Source: Chrysochromulina tobinii (taxonomy: Eukaryota > Haptophyta > Prymnesiales > Chrysochromulinaceae). Taken from it: a stretch of DNA of 17,711 nucleotides. The position numbers and the translations under genes were made by a program. Below the pieces are notes generated by a model. It searched no databases, was not told the DNA's origin, and was given only the letters and a program-made list of their open reading frames with translations. The stretch's first letter is position 1. The number at the start of each line of letters is the position of its first letter. The stretch covers positions 1 through 17,711 of the forward strand of contig JWZX01002543.1 in NCBI GenBank assembly GCA_001275005.1. Direction: 5' to 3'. Shown here piece after piece: positions 16,500-17,711 of the stretch.

Positions 16500-17711
16500 T
16501 TAGCGCGAATTCCGCCAGTACATGTACGCAACCACGAGAGCGACCAGTCTTAGCGGCCAGTACAAGTACGCAAGCACGAAAGCGAGGAGGGCGACTGGTA
16601 TCGCGTAGGCTGACATGGAGCCAGCGCTGGCAATCGCGAGCTGCTTGGCCTCGCGCTGCTTTGCCCGCCCAGTCATGTACTCCGTGCGCGAAATCTCGAC
16701 CACATCCGCAGCGGCCTTCTCCGCGAGCTGTGGACACCGGATGAACTGCACGGCACCGCCGGGGTCCTCGCCGTTGTCGAGCAGCCAATTGAGGGCAAGC
16801 TCGACGTCTGACTTGTCACCAATCGCACCGACAGCGCGCTCAGCGCTCGCGCGGTCAAAGCCGTATGCCGACACGAGCGTCTTGACCGTCGCCGCGGCGT
16901 GCTTGGCCTCGCGGGCTTGCTCTGTGTCGAGCGACGGGAAGAGTTCGCGCCCCGTTTGGGGGGGAAGAGCTCGAGGGGGAAGAGCTCGGCTCTGCTCGCC
17001 CGTGCGAGGGGAAGAATGCTCGGGGATGGCGTCCAGTTGTTGGCAGTTTTCGATGCCCACGGAGGCAGACGGGAAGTGCGGACCGGCCCGCAGCCAGCCG
17101 CCTATCTTGGCCGAAGAGCTCTGGAGCTGCTCGACCGTGGCACTGCCGATTGGGAGCCGATGGAAGTCCTCGTAGTTGCGGAGCGCCATCTCGAGCTCGC
17201 CCTCATTTGACGAATCGATGCCGACAGCGAGCTTCGACTGCAGCTGGTAGATGATGGTGGCTTTGAAGCCAGATGCCACCTTCCATCTCCCGAGCTGCTC
17301 GTCAAACTGGTCGCACTTGTCAGTATTGGCCATCGGATTGGGGTTGTCGATGATACTGAGGAACGCGGCCAAAAGGCCGTCACTGTTCGTGATCCCCACC
17401 GCGGCGAGGTTTGCCAGAGACGCCGGCCCGATCCCGGTGAAGTCAACGGTGAGGTTGCCGGTGAGCTTCTGATTCGTGAATGCACGTTTCTTGTCATCGC
17501 CGAAGTGGCTGTGTGACGACTTGATGACGTGATCCGAAAGCTTGATCTCGCACTTGAAGCCCTTGATCAGGACGCGGTCCTCTATCTGTTGTGCTGTTTG
17601 GTGCCTGGTCATCGATGGGTCATTGCACCCCATGTCACGGACGAGCCACGTGTGGAGTCTCTCCGCGTCCCGGCCAAACTGTGCGATAGGGCGTGCGACA
17701 CAAGCAAAGTG
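16500..17711 (-). CDS. UBA-domain protein with C-terminal membrane segment, 5'-incomplete
   Basis: The frame is open from the right edge for 26 codons before the first ATG at 17633, and those codons read as ordinary protein (QFGRDAERLHTWLVRD), so the gene probably starts beyond the window. Numbering from that ATG, residues 1-180 are an unrecognised globular region (GFKCEIKLSDHVIKSS..., VDFTGIGPASLANLAAVGI, DKCDQFDEQLGRWKVASGFKA). Residues 210-240 are Pro/Ser-rich with doubled RALPP. Residues about 248-288 (TVKTLVSAYGFDRASAERAVGAIGDKSDVELALNWLLDNG) match the UBA pattern of a GF-containing first helix, A..A+ and ALNWLL, so ubiquitin binding is likely. Residues 343-373 form a hydrophobic hairpin or anchor ending in YWRNSR. 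It is probably a tail-anchored ubiquitin-binding protein. Confidence 0.8.
   Translation of the reverse strand, partial: HFACVARPIAQFGRDAERLHTWLVRDMGCNDPSMTRHQTAQQIEDRVLIKGFKCEIKLSDHVIKSSHSHFGDDKKRAFTNQKLTGNLTVDFTGIGPASLANLAAVGITNSDGLLAAFLSIIDNPNPMANTDKCDQFDEQLGRWKVASGFKATIIYQLQSKLAVGIDSSNEGELEMALRNYEDFHRLPIGSATVEQLQSSSAKIGGWLRAGPHFPSASVGIENCQQLDAIPEHSSPRTGEQSRALPPRALPPQTGRELFPSLDTEQAREAKHAAATVKTLVSAYGFDRASAERAVGAIGDKSDVELALNWLLDNGEDPGGAVQFIRCPQLAEKAAADVVEISRTEYMTGRAKQREAKQLAIASAGSMSAYAIPVALLAFVLAYLYWPLRLVALVVAYMYWRNSR
16514..16586 (-). repeat. 42-bp tandem duplication in the hydrophobic tail of the UBA gene
   Basis: Positions 16514-16544 and 16556-16586 match with few changes at an offset of 42 bp (14 codons). 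In protein this makes two similar segments, ALLAFVLAYLYW and ALVVAYMYW, which double the length of the membrane-spanning stretch. Confidence 0.8.

Overview
The window looks like nuclear DNA from a GC-rich unicellular eukaryote, most likely a haptophyte-type alga. That assignment is an inference. It rests on short spliceosomal introns in several genes, proteins rich in Ala, Glu and Pro runs, compact divergent gene pairs, and a left-edge gene whose motif set I associate with haptophyte families of unknown function. Nothing supports a bacterial or organellar origin: there are no operons, no Shine-Dalgarno-led starts and no rRNA or tRNA that I can recognise.

Layout from left to right. (1) Minus strand, 1-1175: 3'-incomplete gene with a WDFxSLxQ...RGWCxxE motif set, one intron and one apparent frameshift. 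(2) Plus, 1403-2179: orphan coiled-coil protein. (3) Minus, 2337-3431: membrane-tailed short-chain dehydrogenase with an altered YxxxK motif. (4) Minus, 3595-8236: a five-exon gene that reassembles into a CHAT protease-like domain, an NB-ARC NTPase, a winged helix, kinesin-light-chain-type TPRs and a hydrophobic C-terminus of about 1,240 residues. This NLR/STAND-like receptor is the most notable content of the window. (5) Plus, 8613-10460: LRR protein with a DUF4476-like tail, divergent from the NLR-like gene. (6) Minus, 11007-12581: RING-H2 protein. (7) Plus, about 12997-15891: seven-exon orphan gene. (8) Minus, 16500 to the right edge: UBA-domain protein with a duplicated hydrophobic tail, 5'-incomplete.

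Two genome-level signals run through the genes. First, most of the longer introns are filled with minisatellites of about 11 bp. Each intron has its own variant, but read on the host gene's sense strand they share a T/C-G-A-T core (CTGAT, TTGAT, CGGAT), whichever strand the gene is on. CTGAT resembles a branch-point motif. Second, in several introns the first 17-28 bases of the intron copy the first bases of the downstream exon, in the same reading frame, starting at AG|GT or AG|GC. This is the footprint expected if introns arise by tandem duplication of an exonic segment. The clearest case is a 78-bp GC-AG intron in the LRR gene flanked by a perfect 23-bp direct repeat.

The genes do not form an obvious pathway. 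The NLR-like gene and the LRR gene share a short divergent promoter region, and RING and UBA proteins lie nearby, but a functional link is speculation. Exon boundaries were inferred by eye from splice dinucleotides, phase compatibility and protein continuity, and have no transcript support here.
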